Assembly: GCA_018814885.1 (NCBI GenBank) | Contig: JAHIYU010000105.1 | Coordinates: 1 to 60,352, forward strand | Length of the DNA: 60,352 nucleotides | Reading direction: 5' to 3' | Origin: a bacterium | Lineage (GTDB): Bacteria; Krumholzibacteriota; Krumholzibacteriia; LZORAL124-64-63 | Part shown: positions 44,377 through 52,902 of the stretch, piece after piece | Numbering within the stretch: position 1 is the first letter of the stretch | Layout of the letters: each line of letters opens with the position of its first letter | Notes under the pieces: model-generated | What the model was told of the DNA's origin: nothing | The model's input: the letters and a program-made list of their open reading frames with translations, nothing else | Databases searched by the model: none | Translations under genes and position numbers: made by a program

Positions 44377-47300
44377 CTACCGGACCAGCACCATCCGCTG
44401 GATCGCCGTCCTGTCGCCCGACGTCAACCGCGCGAAGTACACACCCGAAGGCTGGCGCACCGGCCGCCATGTGACCTCGTGCCGGCCCGCCGGCATCTCA
44501 CGGTCCAACAGGGCGCCCAGGCTGTGGCCCGCGGCGTCGAAGATCTCGAGCCTGGCGCGGCCGTCCCGCTCCAGGGAGAAGGCGATGACCGTTGACGGGT
44601 TGAACGGGTTGGGAACGTTGTGTTCGAAGGCGAAGACCCGCGACGCAACGTCCGTGGCCGAACTGACGACGATCAGGTCCAGCTGCATCGAGGTGTCCGT
44701 GCCGCAGCCGTTGGTCGCCGTCAGGGAGACGGTGTAGGTGCCGTCGGCGGCATACACGTGGGTCGGGTTCTGGACCGCGTCCGTCGCCGCATCGCCGAAG
44801 TCCCACAGCCAGGACGTGGGCGCACCGACGGACAGATTGGTGAAGTCCACGCTCAGCGGCGGGGCGCCGGTGGTCAGCGAGGCCGAGAAGGCCGCCGTCA
44901 CCGGATCCTCCGCGGTCACGTAGGCCGCGAGGGACAGTGTGTCGGCGCCCGAGGGACCGGTGGCGATCAGCGTGACGTCGTAGACGCCCGCGTTCTGGAA
45001 CACGTGGGTCGGGTGCTGCCCGGCGTCGCTGCCGCCGTCGCCGAAGTCCCAGGCCCAGGCCGTCACGGCGCCGGCGCTCGCATCGGTGAACGTCACGCCC
45101 AGGGGGGCGCAACCCGACAGGGGGTCGCCGGCGAAGTCCGCGACCGGAGCCGGCGGGTCGGTGACCGCGATCTGGGCCGGGAGGACGAACGTGTCCGGAC
45201 CGCAGCCGTTCGCCGCCGTCAGCGAGATGGTATACGTGCCCGCGAGTGTGTACGTGTGGCTGGGGTTCTGGATCGTTCCGGCGGGCGAAGCGTCGCCGAA
45301 GTCCCACGACCACGACGTGGGAATGCCGACCGAGAGATCGGTGAAGTCGACGGTCAGGGGCGCCGTGCCGGACAGGATGCTGGCCGACGCGTCGGCCGTG
45401 ACGGGGCCCTCGACGGTGACGTAGCCCGCCAGCAGGAGGGTGTCGGCGCCAGCCGGTCCCGTGACGATCAGGGTCACGTCGTACACGCCCGGCGCCGCGT
45501 ACGTGTGCAGCGGATGCTGGGCCGTCGACTGGTTGCCGTCGCCGAAATCCCACTGCCACGAGGCGATGTCGCCGGTGGAGGCGTCGGTGAAGGTCACGTC
45601 GCCAGGGGCGCATAGCATCAGGGGGTCTCCGCTGAAGGCCGCGACCGGTGCGGTGGCGATCGTGACGACGATCATGTCGGCCACGATCATCGTGTCCGGT
45701 CCACAGGACCCCGTCGCGACCAGTGTGACGGCGAACGTGCCGCCGGTGGCGTAGGTGTGCTGCGGGCTCTGCAGGGTCGACGTGCCGCCGTCGCCGAAGG
45801 TCCAGGACCAGGACGTCGGTCCGCCCGCGGACAGGTCGGTGAAATCGACGGCGAGGGGCGCGAAGCCCGCGGTGACCGACGCCGTGAAGTCGGCCGCGAC
45901 CAGCGGTGCGACGTCGATCAGGTTCGTCGCCGTCGCCGTGTCGCTGCCCCCGGGACCGATGACCGTCAGCGAGACGGTGAAGGTGCCCGCGGCCGCATAG
46001 GTGTGTATCGGGTTTGGCTGTGTCGAGGTGCCGCCGTCGCCGAAGTCCCAGTCCCAGGACGTGACGTCGCCGGTGGATTGGTCGGTGAACGAGACGTCGC
46101 CGCCGGCGCAGATCGCGGTCTGATCCTGGGTGAAGGCCGCGGTCGGCGGCGCGGCGTTGACAGTGATGTAGCCCGTCTTCGTGACCGGGTCGGAGCCGCA
46201 GGGATTGGTGGCGGTCAGCGTGACGTCGTAGACGCCGGGAGCCGTGTAGGTGTGTGACGGGCTCTGCAGGGTCGACGTGCCGCCGTCGCCGAAGGTCCAG
46301 GACCAGGACGTCGGTCCGCCCGCGGACAGGTCGGTGAAATCGACGGCGAGGGGCGCGAAGCCCGCGGTGACCGACGCCGTGAAGTCGGCCGCGGGGGCCG
46401 GGTCGACGGTCACGTAGTTGGTGCGGGTGAAGCCGTCCGAGCCGCCGGGACCGGTGGCTGTCAGGGTCACCGAGTAGGTGCCGGCGACCGTGTAGACGTG
46501 GGGCGGGTTCTGCTGAGTCGAGACACCGCCGTCGCCGAAGTTCCAGCTCCAGGAGGTCACGTCGCCGGTGGACTGGTCGGTGAAATCGACCGTCAGGGGC
46601 ACGCAACCGCCGGTGGGCGAGCCGACGAAGTCGGCGGTCGGGGCCACTGGGCCGGCGCCAGCGGCGATGGCCGCCTCGGCGTCGATCATGCCGTAGCCCG
46701 AATAGCGGTCCCAGCCGCTGCCCGACTCCACGTTCACGATGTCGAGGGCGGTGCTGCGGATCCGCGTGCGGACCTGCGACGGCGTGAGGGTCGGTTCCGC
46801 CGACAGGATCAGGGCCGCCACGCCCGCCGCGTAGGGCGTGGCGCAGGACGTGCCGTTGAAGAAGGGTTCGTAGTCGTTGTTGGAGTAGCCTCCCCCGCCG
46901 GTGATGTCGGTGGTGGGCAGGATGGTCGGGGCGATGATGTCCACGGCCGATGCCGCGTCCTGGGTGTTGGTGCCGTAGTTGGAGCCCCACCAGCGCTCGC
47001 CGTCGCAGGTGTACCCGTTGGGATCGGTGTTGACGCCGGGGTTCACCTCGCCGCTGCTGCTGCTCGAACGCTTGCGGTCGCCGCAGGGCGAGGCGGCACC
47101 CACTGCGATCACGTTGCCGTTGATGGCCGGGTAGCTGATGGCGTTGTCGTTCTCGTTGCCCGTAGCGGCCAGGATGACGACGCCGGCGTTCCGGGCGTAG
47201 AGCAGGGCCGCGTCGGTGGACGGGTCGCCGCTGATGGCGGCGCCCAGGCTCATGCTGATCACGTCTGCGCCGTTGTCGGCCGCGTAGTATATCGCGTCGA

Positions 47301-48198
47301 TGAGGTAGGAGAAATATATATCGCCCCAGCTGTCGGCGACCTTCAAGGGCATGATCGAACAGCCGCCGGCGATGCCGGCCACACCGAGGCCGTTGTTCGC
47401 CGTCGCGGCCGCCACGCCGGCGCAGGCGGTGCCGTGGCCGGGGACGGCGCTGTTGTCGTCGGGGTTGGAGTCGTTGTCGCCGAAGTCGTAGCCGGCCACG
47501 AGGTTCAGGTCGGGATGACCCGTGTCCACGCCGCTGTCGAGGATGGCGATCACCACGCCGGGGGCGCCGTAGCCCTGGGCGTAGTTCCAGGCGAGATCGG
47601 CGTTGGTGTCGAAACCGACCGTGCCGACGCCCCCGAGGGTGTGGTCCCACGAGCCGCCCCAGTCGTATCCGGGCAACTGGGCGGTGTTATGGTGGCCCCA
47701 GTTGTCGGCATACTGCGGATCGCTGGGGACGACGGCCGGGAAGGCCCGCCAGTCGGGGTTGGCGTGCTCCACGTCCGGATGAGCGGCGAGGCGAGCCGCG
47801 ATGGCAACCACGTCCGCCTCCCCCGCGAGGTCCAGGCGGAACCAGCGGTCTACGCCCAGACGGTCGCGATCGGCGCTCCCGGCGGGGCCGCCGAGGGCCT
47901 TGGCCAAGCGCACCACGCCGGTCTCGGCCAGCATGGCGTCCATGTCGGCGAGACCCGTCTTCGCCCCCGGAACCGCCACGTTCTTGACCGAAGCGGCCGC
48001 GAGGTTGGAACGGCGGTAGGCATCCGCGGTGAACTGGACCAGCACGCGATCCGGCGCGTAGGGCAGGACGTCGTCCGCACTGCGGACGTAGCCCGACTGG
48101 ACCGGCGCGTAGGGACGGGGAGCCGAGGCGTCGGCTGCGAAGGAAAGTCCGGCAACCGACAGGATCAGCAACAGGATCGTGGCGTGGCGGATAGTCAT
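44377..48198 (-). CDS. Exported subtilisin (S8) with eight PKD domains and Por-type tail
   Basis: A 1273 aa secreted serine peptidase. Signal peptide MTIRHATILLLILSVAGLSFAADA; an inhibitor-like propeptide (about 45-165, PDRVLVQFTADAYRR ... HPDVEHANPDW); S8 catalytic domain with D221 (ILDSGVDTGHPD), H255 (GHGTACAG) and S451 (GTSCATP). Eight PKD domains follow (each with a WDFGDG-like core), of which the second and fourth are nearly identical. The end is a Por-secretion-like sorting domain (EHNVPNPFNPSTVIAFSL ... IQRMVLVR). ATG 48198 follows GGAGG. It should cleave proteins outside the cell, the PKD array serving as spacer or binding arms. Confidence 0.93.
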   Translation of the reverse strand: MTIRHATILLLILSVAGLSFAADASAPRPYAPVQSGYVRSADDVLPYAPDRVLVQFTADAYRRSNLAAASVKNVAVPGAKTGLADMDAMLAETGVVRLAKALGGPAGSADRDRLGVDRWFRLDLAGEADVVAIAARLAAHPDVEHANPDWRAFPAVVPSDPQYADNWGHHNTAQLPGYDWGGSWDHTLGGVGTVGFDTNADLAWNYAQGYGAPGVVIAILDSGVDTGHPDLNLVAGYDFGDNDSNPDDNSAVPGHGTACAGVAAATANNGLGVAGIAGGCSIMPLKVADSWGDIYFSYLIDAIYYAADNGADVISMSLGAAISGDPSTDAALLYARNAGVVILAATGNENDNAISYPAINGNVIAVGAASPCGDRKRSSSSSGEVNPGVNTDPNGYTCDGERWWGSNYGTNTQDAASAVDIIAPTILPTTDITGGGGYSNNDYEPFFNGTSCATPYAAGVAALILSAEPTLTPSQVRTRIRSTALDIVNVESGSGWDRYSGYGMIDAEAAIAAGAGPVAPTADFVGSPTGGCVPLTVDFTDQSTGDVTSWSWNFGDGGVSTQQNPPHVYTVAGTYSVTLTATGPGGSDGFTRTNYVTVDPAPAADFTASVTAGFAPLAVDFTDLSAGGPTSWSWTFGDGGTSTLQSPSHTYTAPGVYDVTLTATNPCGSDPVTKTGYITVNAAPPTAAFTQDQTAICAGGDVSFTDQSTGDVTSWDWDFGDGGTSTQPNPIHTYAAAGTFTVSLTVIGPGGSDTATATNLIDVAPLVAADFTASVTAGFAPLAVDFTDLSAGGPTSWSWTFGDGGTSTLQSPQHTYATGGTFAVTLVATGSCGPDTMIVADMIVVTIATAPVAAFSGDPLMLCAPGDVTFTDASTGDIASWQWDFGDGNQSTAQHPLHTYAAPGVYDVTLIVTGPAGADTLLLAGYVTVEGPVTADASASILSGTAPLTVDFTDLSVGIPTSWSWDFGDASPAGTIQNPSHTYTLAGTYTISLTAANGCGPDTFVLPAQIAVTDPPAPVADFAGDPLSGCAPLGVTFTDASAGAVTAWAWDFGDGGSDAGQHPTHVFQNAGVYDVTLIATGPSGADTLSLAAYVTAEDPVTAAFSASLTTGAPPLSVDFTNLSVGAPTSWLWDFGDAATDAVQNPTHVYAADGTYTVSLTATNGCGTDTSMQLDLIVVSSATDVASRVFAFEHNVPNPFNPSTVIAFSLERDGRARLEIFDAAGHSLGALLDREMPAGRHEVTWRPVRQPSGVYFARLTSGDRTAIQRMVLVR
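45763..45898. repeat. 136-bp exact direct repeat, copy 1 (PKD domain 4)
   Basis: Bases 45763-45898 are identical to 46258-46393. The repeat encodes the core of two PKD domains in the subtilisin gene. The spacing is 495 bp, a multiple of 3, so recombination between the copies would add or remove domains in frame. Confidence 0.95.
46258..46393. repeat. 136-bp exact direct repeat, copy 2 (PKD domain 2)
   Basis: Second copy of the repeat at 45763-45898, offset 495 bp, identical by direct reading of both stretches. Confidence 0.95.
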
Positions 48199-48758
48199 GG
48201 GGCCTCCGGATCTTGAGCGCGTCGGGTTCTGTGAGCGGATACGCGTCGCGATCGACGTGATCGGCGCCCTACGCACCGATGGGCGGTTTCAGTCGTGTCA
48301 GAGAATTTCGCACGGGCGGGCGGCTGTAGTTCCCTCACAGTAGGTCACATAATCATATACTAAATCACGGCCTGTTACAATAGTCGTCGGTTCGGAACGA
48401 TGCGGATCTTCTCTTCTGAGGAGTACTTGCGGCGAGTGCGGCGCATGATCTCGCGGACGACTTTCTCGGGATCTCGTTGGTCTGACAAGGCGCACTCCTT
48501 CAGCGCGGAAGCAGGTGAAGGATCAACGGCCGGAGTGGTCACGTTCTCCTGGGCCGTGACACGAGCCGGGGTCGCCTCGCCGAGATCCGTCTCGATGAAG
48601 GCCCAGGTGTCCCCGATGAACATGGCACTGGTCGGGACCACGTATTGTGGTGTGGTGAGGATGTCCCAGCTCTGGATTCCGTAATCCCGGATCGCGTAGA
48701 GGCGGACCTTTGTTTTACATCCGAGATGTCGTCCAAAGCCAGTCAGGGACACACGGGG
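48199..48758. other. Region with decayed coding sequence and IS3 remnant
   Basis: About 560 bases between the subtilisin and M28 genes. A minus-strand frame (48375-48752, 125 aa) joins unrecognised sequence (IQSWDILTTPQYVVPTSAMF) to the start of an IS3-type transposase OrfA (48399-48494). Nothing intact was seen. Confidence 0.5.
48399..48494 (-). pseudogene. IS3-family transposase OrfA fragment
   Basis: The minus strand encodes DPEKVVREIMRRTRRKYSSEEKIRIV, the typical beginning of one IS3-group OrfA, then runs into a stop after seven unrelated residues. Everything downstream of this start is gone, so it is a remnant. It is a different OrfA lineage from the one at 53484-53745. Confidence 0.65.
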
Positions 48759-49742
48759 TCAGCGACAGAGCTCGGTCTCGCCGGAAGCCAGTTCGCGGAC
48801 GAGGACGAGCCCCAGTCCGGCGACCTGCCGGATCCGTGGGAAAGAGAGCCGGTCGACTTCGTCGCTCGGTCGGTGCAGATCGGCATGGGCTCCACAGAAC
48901 AGCCCCAAGGATGGAATGCCGGCATCGGCGAAGCTGCGACTGTCGCTCGCGCCGCCCTGGGAGACATCATAGTGCAACGGCAGCCGGCTCCCCTTCTCGT
49001 TCGCCCCGGCACAGACATCCCGCAACTCCGGGCACACCGACTCGCTGTCCATCACGGTGATGCCTCCCGGCTTGGGCCAATACGTGTCCTCGCGGCCGAT
49101 CATGTCGATGTTGACGTTCACGAAGATGCGGCCGCGTTCGACCGGCCCGTGGTCGAGGAAGTGGCGCGAGCCCAACCGAGGATCCGCTTCGTAATCCTCG
49201 CCGGTGAAGAAGACGAAGAGCACGGCCCGCTCGAGGGGATCCTTCGCCACCAGGCGGGCGACCTCCAGGACCGCCGCACAGCCGCTGGCGTTGTCGTCCG
49301 CGCCGTTGCAGATCTGACCGTCGATCGGCGGGATGTGGTCAAGGTGGGCACAAACGAGAACGTACTCGCGGCCCAGATCCGGATCCGCGCCCGGGATGAA
49401 GCCGACGACGTTGTAACATGTGTCGGCGGCGGCACCGGAGCCGTCATCGGGGATCGGCGCAGGGACCGGGTGAAGGAAACCGCCCAGGTCCTCCCCGCCG
49501 GACGGGAATGGTTGCAGACCAGCCGCTGCGAGCTGACTCGAGACGTATTCGGCGGCGATCCTGTAACCCCGGGAGCCGATCACCCGTCCGCCGAGATAGT
49601 CGGAGGCCAAGAAGTACACGTGCCCCCGGAGCTGATCGATGGAAATTTCGTTCGTTTCGGTTCCGCAGACGCCAGAAGCGAGAACAGTGGCCATAAGACA
49701 TACAGGCAGGAGAATCCGGGATCGCCATGCGGTCCGGCTCAT
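48759..49742 (-). CDS. Exported M28-family zinc aminopeptidase
   Basis: A 327 aa exported peptidase. Signal peptide ILLPVCLMATVLASGVCG with a possible lipobox (ASGVC). The M28 domain has the zinc ligands in order: H (VLVCAHLDHIP), D (CNGADDNASG), E pair (VFFTGEDYEADPRLGS), D (NVNIDMIGRED) and H (ADLHRPSDE). It lacks a PA insert. It should release N-terminal residues from peptides outside the cytoplasm. ATG 49742 starts the signal peptide. The gene lies between IS remnants but itself looks intact. Confidence 0.9.
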   Translation of the reverse strand: MSRTAWRSRILLPVCLMATVLASGVCGTETNEISIDQLRGHVYFLASDYLGGRVIGSRGYRIAAEYVSSQLAAAGLQPFPSGGEDLGGFLHPVPAPIPDDGSGAAADTCYNVVGFIPGADPDLGREYVLVCAHLDHIPPIDGQICNGADDNASGCAAVLEVARLVAKDPLERAVLFVFFTGEDYEADPRLGSRHFLDHGPVERGRIFVNVNIDMIGREDTYWPKPGGITVMDSESVCPELRDVCAGANEKGSRLPLHYDVSQGGASDSRSFADAGIPSLGLFCGAHADLHRPSDEVDRLSFPRIRQVAGLGLVLVRELASGETELCR

Positions 49743-50080
49743 GTGGTAGCTCCCTGTTCTTCTCGCGTACGAATGATGAATACTTCGCGATCCCATATAC
49801 GACGGGCGACTTGTCGATGTTTCGCCAATACATGTCGGACAGACATGCGGAGGGATGGCGGAATTGCACCCAGGTCTCAACGGGACCCGATCTTCGTGAA
49901 CCGGGCCCCGCCCTCTCTCCGCTTCCCAATGTACATCGCTAGACCTTATGGAGTGACCGGCCCCCGTGTCGTAACATCGTCATGTCACTAGAACTGGCGA
50001 TGACGACCGGGTGGCAAGCACCGCAGTCGCGGGTTAACGCCCCAGGGCGTCAGAGCCGCATACGACGAAGGGAGCCGACC
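49743..50080. other. Upstream flank of the IS110-type element
   Basis: About 340 bases without a gene. The right part should be the left non-coding end of the IS110-type element, where this family may encode a bridge RNA; the boundary could not be fixed by eye. Confidence 0.4.
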
Positions 50081-51172
50081 ATGAGCAGTATAGCCCACGC
50101 AGGACTCGACGTGCACAAAGAAACCATCGCCATCGCCCTGCTGCCCGCGGGCAAGACCCGCCCGCTGGAATGACAGATCGCCAACGAGCCGACGGCCGTC
50201 CGCCGGTTGATCCGCAAGCTGAAAGCCTGCGGCCCTGTGGCTTGCGCCTACGAGGCCGGCCCCACCGGCTACGCCCTGCAGCGCCAACTCGAGGGCGCCG
50301 GGATCCCCTGTCTGGTCGCCACCCCCTCTCTGATCCCCGTGCGCTGCGGCGACCGGGTCAAGACCGACCATTGCGACGCCCGCAAGCTGGCCGAGCTGCT
50401 GCGGGCCGGGCTGTTGACCCCGGTGCACCCCCCGACCGAGGAGGAGGAAGCCGTGCGCGACCTGAGCCGATGCCGCGAGGACGCCCAGAAGGATCTGGTC
50501 CGCTCACGGCATCGTCTCAGCAAGTTCCTGCTGCGCCGCGGGCTGGTGTTCCGCGGCGGCCGCAACTGGTCCCAGCGCCACCGGACCTGGCTCAACGGCC
50601 TGAAGTTCGAGCGGCCGGCCGACCGGATCGTCTTCGAGGACTATCTGCTGGCGGTCGAGCAGCACGAAGCCCGGGTGGCGGCCCGGCTGGCCGAGGTCGC
50701 CGCTGCCGAGCCGTACCGCACGCCGGTAGCCCGTCTGCGCTGCTTCCGCGGCATCGACACCACCACGGCCTTGGCTCTGGTCGCCGAGCTGCACGATATC
50801 CGGCGCTTCGCCGGCGCTGCCCAGCTGATGGCCTACCTCGGCCTGGTGCCCAGCGAGCACAGCAGCGGCGGCAACAGACGACAGGGGGGCATCACCAAGA
50901 CCGGCAACGGGCATGTTCGCCGCCTGCTTGTCGAAACCGCCTGGCACTACCGGCACAAGCCCTCGGTCGGGGTGAAGCTCCGCAAGAGGCGGTGCGGACA
51001 ACCACCGCAGGTGATCGCCCGGGCCGACCGGGCGCAGCAGCGACTATGCAGGCAGTACCGCCGCATGACCGCCCGCGGCAAGCATCACAACACCATCGTC
51101 GCCGCCATCGCCCGCAGGCTGGTCGGATATCTGTGGGAAACGCTTCGAGAGGCGCAGCCGGTCATGGCCTGA
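50081..51172 (+). pseudogene. IS110-family transposase, interrupted by one stop
   Basis: A 363-codon DEDD transposase frame, readable end to end apart from a TGA at 50171-50173. N-terminal GLDVHKETIAIALLP carries the first catalytic Asp, then AYEAGPTGYAL (Glu) and KTDHCDARKLAELLR (Asp); the C-terminal part (LRCFRGIDTTTALALVAEL, GLVPSEHSSGG, GGITKTGNGHVRRLLVETAW) is the transposase_20 domain. The stop lies in PLE-stop-QIANEP where relatives usually have Trp, so TGG to TGA is the likely change. ATG 50081 follows GAAGGGAG. Inactive unless read through. Confidence 0.85.
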
Positions 51173-51474
51173 GGGGAAGAACGTGCGCTACGGAAATCGG
51201 AAAGGGTGGATGAAGGCGGGCACGATCCCGGGAACCCGCGATACCGCTATGCGGCTGGGCGCCAAGACCCAGATCCGTGCCACTAGACTGCGGTACCCCA
51301 CGACGGAGCACGGTCATGCGGCTCGGCGCCGGTTCGCCGGCGCAACCCACGCATATCAGAGTGACACGTCGTCGAAGCAGCCTGTCTCGTCCACCCTCTC
51401 CGACTGCCGAAAACAGGCACAGCAAAGGCCGCCTCCCCGAAGGAAGACGGCCCTTGACACAGGGTCACTCCATA
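51173..51474. other. Downstream non-coding flank of the IS110-type element
   Basis: About 300 bases without a gene. Part must be the right end of the IS110-type element. The last 50 bases hold the terminator of the neighbouring gene. The element end and any target junction could not be placed. Confidence 0.4.
51427..51452 (-). terminator. UUCG-loop terminator after the 51475 gene
   Basis: On the minus strand an 11-bp stem (two G-U pairs) is closed by a C-UUCG-G tetraloop and followed by TTTG. It begins 22 nt after the stop of the exported gene. This is a textbook stable hairpin. Confidence 0.75.
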
Positions 51475-52083
51475 TCAGCGGTACATACTCTTCAAGGTCC
51501 CCCAGTCGGCGGTCTCGCTCGCGACGGTATCGAGGCACTCGGTGTCGAAGTTGTCGAGGTAGGCCACCGCGCCGGGGCCGACCACGAACGTGATGGTGTG
51601 CGTGCCGAAGCAGTCGGGCTCTCTCTCGGTATTGTCGCCCCAGGAGGTGCTGGGCGGGAAGCCGACGGGCGGCTCGAACAGGTCGTCGGGATTGGAGAAG
51701 GTGCCGTCATCATCGACGTACACCCCGATCCAGGACCCGATCAACCAGGCTTCGAAGAAGAAGTCGTACTCGATCTGACAGACGGCGTCGGGGTACGTAC
51801 CATCGCAGTCGAAGGTGAAGGTCACGGTGACCACGCCGCTGCCATTGCGGTTGTCGATGCTCAGGACGTTGCCGGTGGCGCCGGGAGGCGTGGAGCCGCC
51901 GAGGCTGGCCGCGGGCACTACCGTCACGGTGCTGGGGTCGCCGGTGATGACGCCAGAACCGGAGTACGGGCCGGGCGGCATGCCGTCGAAGCCGGTGCCT
52001 TGGACGTCCGCCATCGCGACGGCGGGCAGGACCAGGGCGGTCAGCAGGATCAGTCGAATCAGGTTCGTTCTCTTCGTATTCAT
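51475..52083 (-). CDS. Exported protein with SWG-type C-terminal tail
   Basis: A 202 aa exported protein. Signal peptide LIRLILLTALVLPAVAMA; mature beta-rich domain (VQGTGFDGMPPGPYSGSG, VTVTFTFDCDGTYPDAVCQIEYDFFFEAW, VGPGAVAYLDNFDTEC) resembling exported lectin-like sandwiches; four cysteines could pair. It ends ASETADWGTLKSMYR. ATG 52083 follows AGGAG. It is followed by a UUCG hairpin terminator, which supports it as a real single-gene transcript although it lies among IS remnants. Confidence 0.82.
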   Translation of the reverse strand: MNTKRTNLIRLILLTALVLPAVAMADVQGTGFDGMPPGPYSGSGVITGDPSTVTVVPAASLGGSTPPGATGNVLSIDNRNGSGVVTVTFTFDCDGTYPDAVCQIEYDFFFEAWLIGSWIGVYVDDDGTFSNPDDLFEPPVGFPPSTSWGDNTEREPDCFGTHTITFVVGPGAVAYLDNFDTECLDTVASETADWGTLKSMYR

Positions 52084-52464
52084 TGCTCTTCTCCTCGTCA
52101 AGGGCATCGGGGACTGGTCATGACGGGGGTGTTTACTGGATCGATAAAGCCTTACATCTTGGCGATGGAAATAACGGGGCCGTGAAGTAATCGATCGCGC
52201 CGATCAACTTGTGCTTCCAGAAAACTCGCCGACCGGATATCCAAGGACTCATGCGAGCAGCCCGATGGGTGGCCATGATGCCCAAATTCATCCTGCACAC
52301 CCTGTTGCCACGATCAGATCCCACCGACTGCTCGCCCTGGAGACCCCCGCCCTCCGCCACCAGATCAAGGGTCTGGGCGAATAACTAAGCACCCCCGTGG
52401 GACGCGCATAGGAATGGTTGTGGATATGGTTGAGATCAATCATCGCCCTCTCCCCGGGCGCAAT
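52084..52464. other. Intergenic region, no gene recognised
   Basis: About 380 bases with no supported gene, repeat or RNA. It lies between the exported gene at 51475 and the small helical-protein genes and may hold decayed sequence. Confidence 0.45.
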
Positions 52465-52755
52465 TCAGAGCAGCTTCGCGGATTCTTTGGCCACGCAGAT
52501 GATGTCTTCGCCGAGTGCCTTGATGCGAGCTTGGAGTTTCGCAAGATTCTCGTTCAGGGCTTTCGACACTTTCACTGTCGCAACAAGGATCTTAAACGCA
52601 TCAACATCCAATAGCTGAGGTTTTAGGGCTTCTAGGTCGACTATGTCGGCCTGCCGGATCTTCGCGAGGTCGGCCGCCAGATCCTGATCGGCGGCTTCAG
52701 TGCTCCGTCTCGAATCCCCGCGGAGTTTGGCCCTCAGATCTTCCCAGAAGCCCAT
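52465..52755 (-). CDS. Small helical protein of unknown function
   Basis: A 96 aa soluble, almost all-helical protein (MGFWEDLRAKLRGDSRR ... LAADLAKIRQADIVDLEALKPQLLDVDAFKILVATVKVSKALNENLAKLQARIKALGEDIICVAKESAKLL) with heptad-like leucines, compatible with a coiled-coil or helical bundle. ATG 52755 has AGGAGG about 7 nt upstream, a good site; the frame is open upstream to 52857. No family recognised. The 52903 gene lies upstream on the same strand, also helical, so the two may form a pair. Confidence 0.6.
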   Translation of the reverse strand: MGFWEDLRAKLRGDSRRSTEAADQDLAADLAKIRQADIVDLEALKPQLLDVDAFKILVATVKVSKALNENLAKLQARIKALGEDIICVAKESAKLL

Positions 52756-52902
52756 TTTTCCTCCTCCTGATTGATATCGGATCTCGTCTCTGATCATCTG
52801 TAAGTCCTCAACGAGGTTCCCAGCCTCGAACGTCTTCCGATTGCCCCCTTCAACCATCCGGGAGGCTTGCCACAGCCCAACATTGATTTGCTCTGAGATC
52901 CC

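Noticed and set aside
44377..46700. Regular repeats that could suggest a CRISPR array
   Set aside because: The repeats are PKD-domain codons about 240-250 bp apart and diverged; no short identical repeats with unique spacers anywhere in the window.
44498..47650. Second long minus-strand frame of 1050 codons inside the subtilisin gene
   Set aside because: It is the same strand read one frame off; Arg-rich repeats mirror the PKD repeats. The other frame has the catalytic triad and sorting domain.
50171..50173. TGA in the IS110 transposase as a second selenocysteine codon
   Set aside because: The position is Trp, not Cys, in relatives and no hairpin with SECIS geometry follows; a nonsense mutation fits better.
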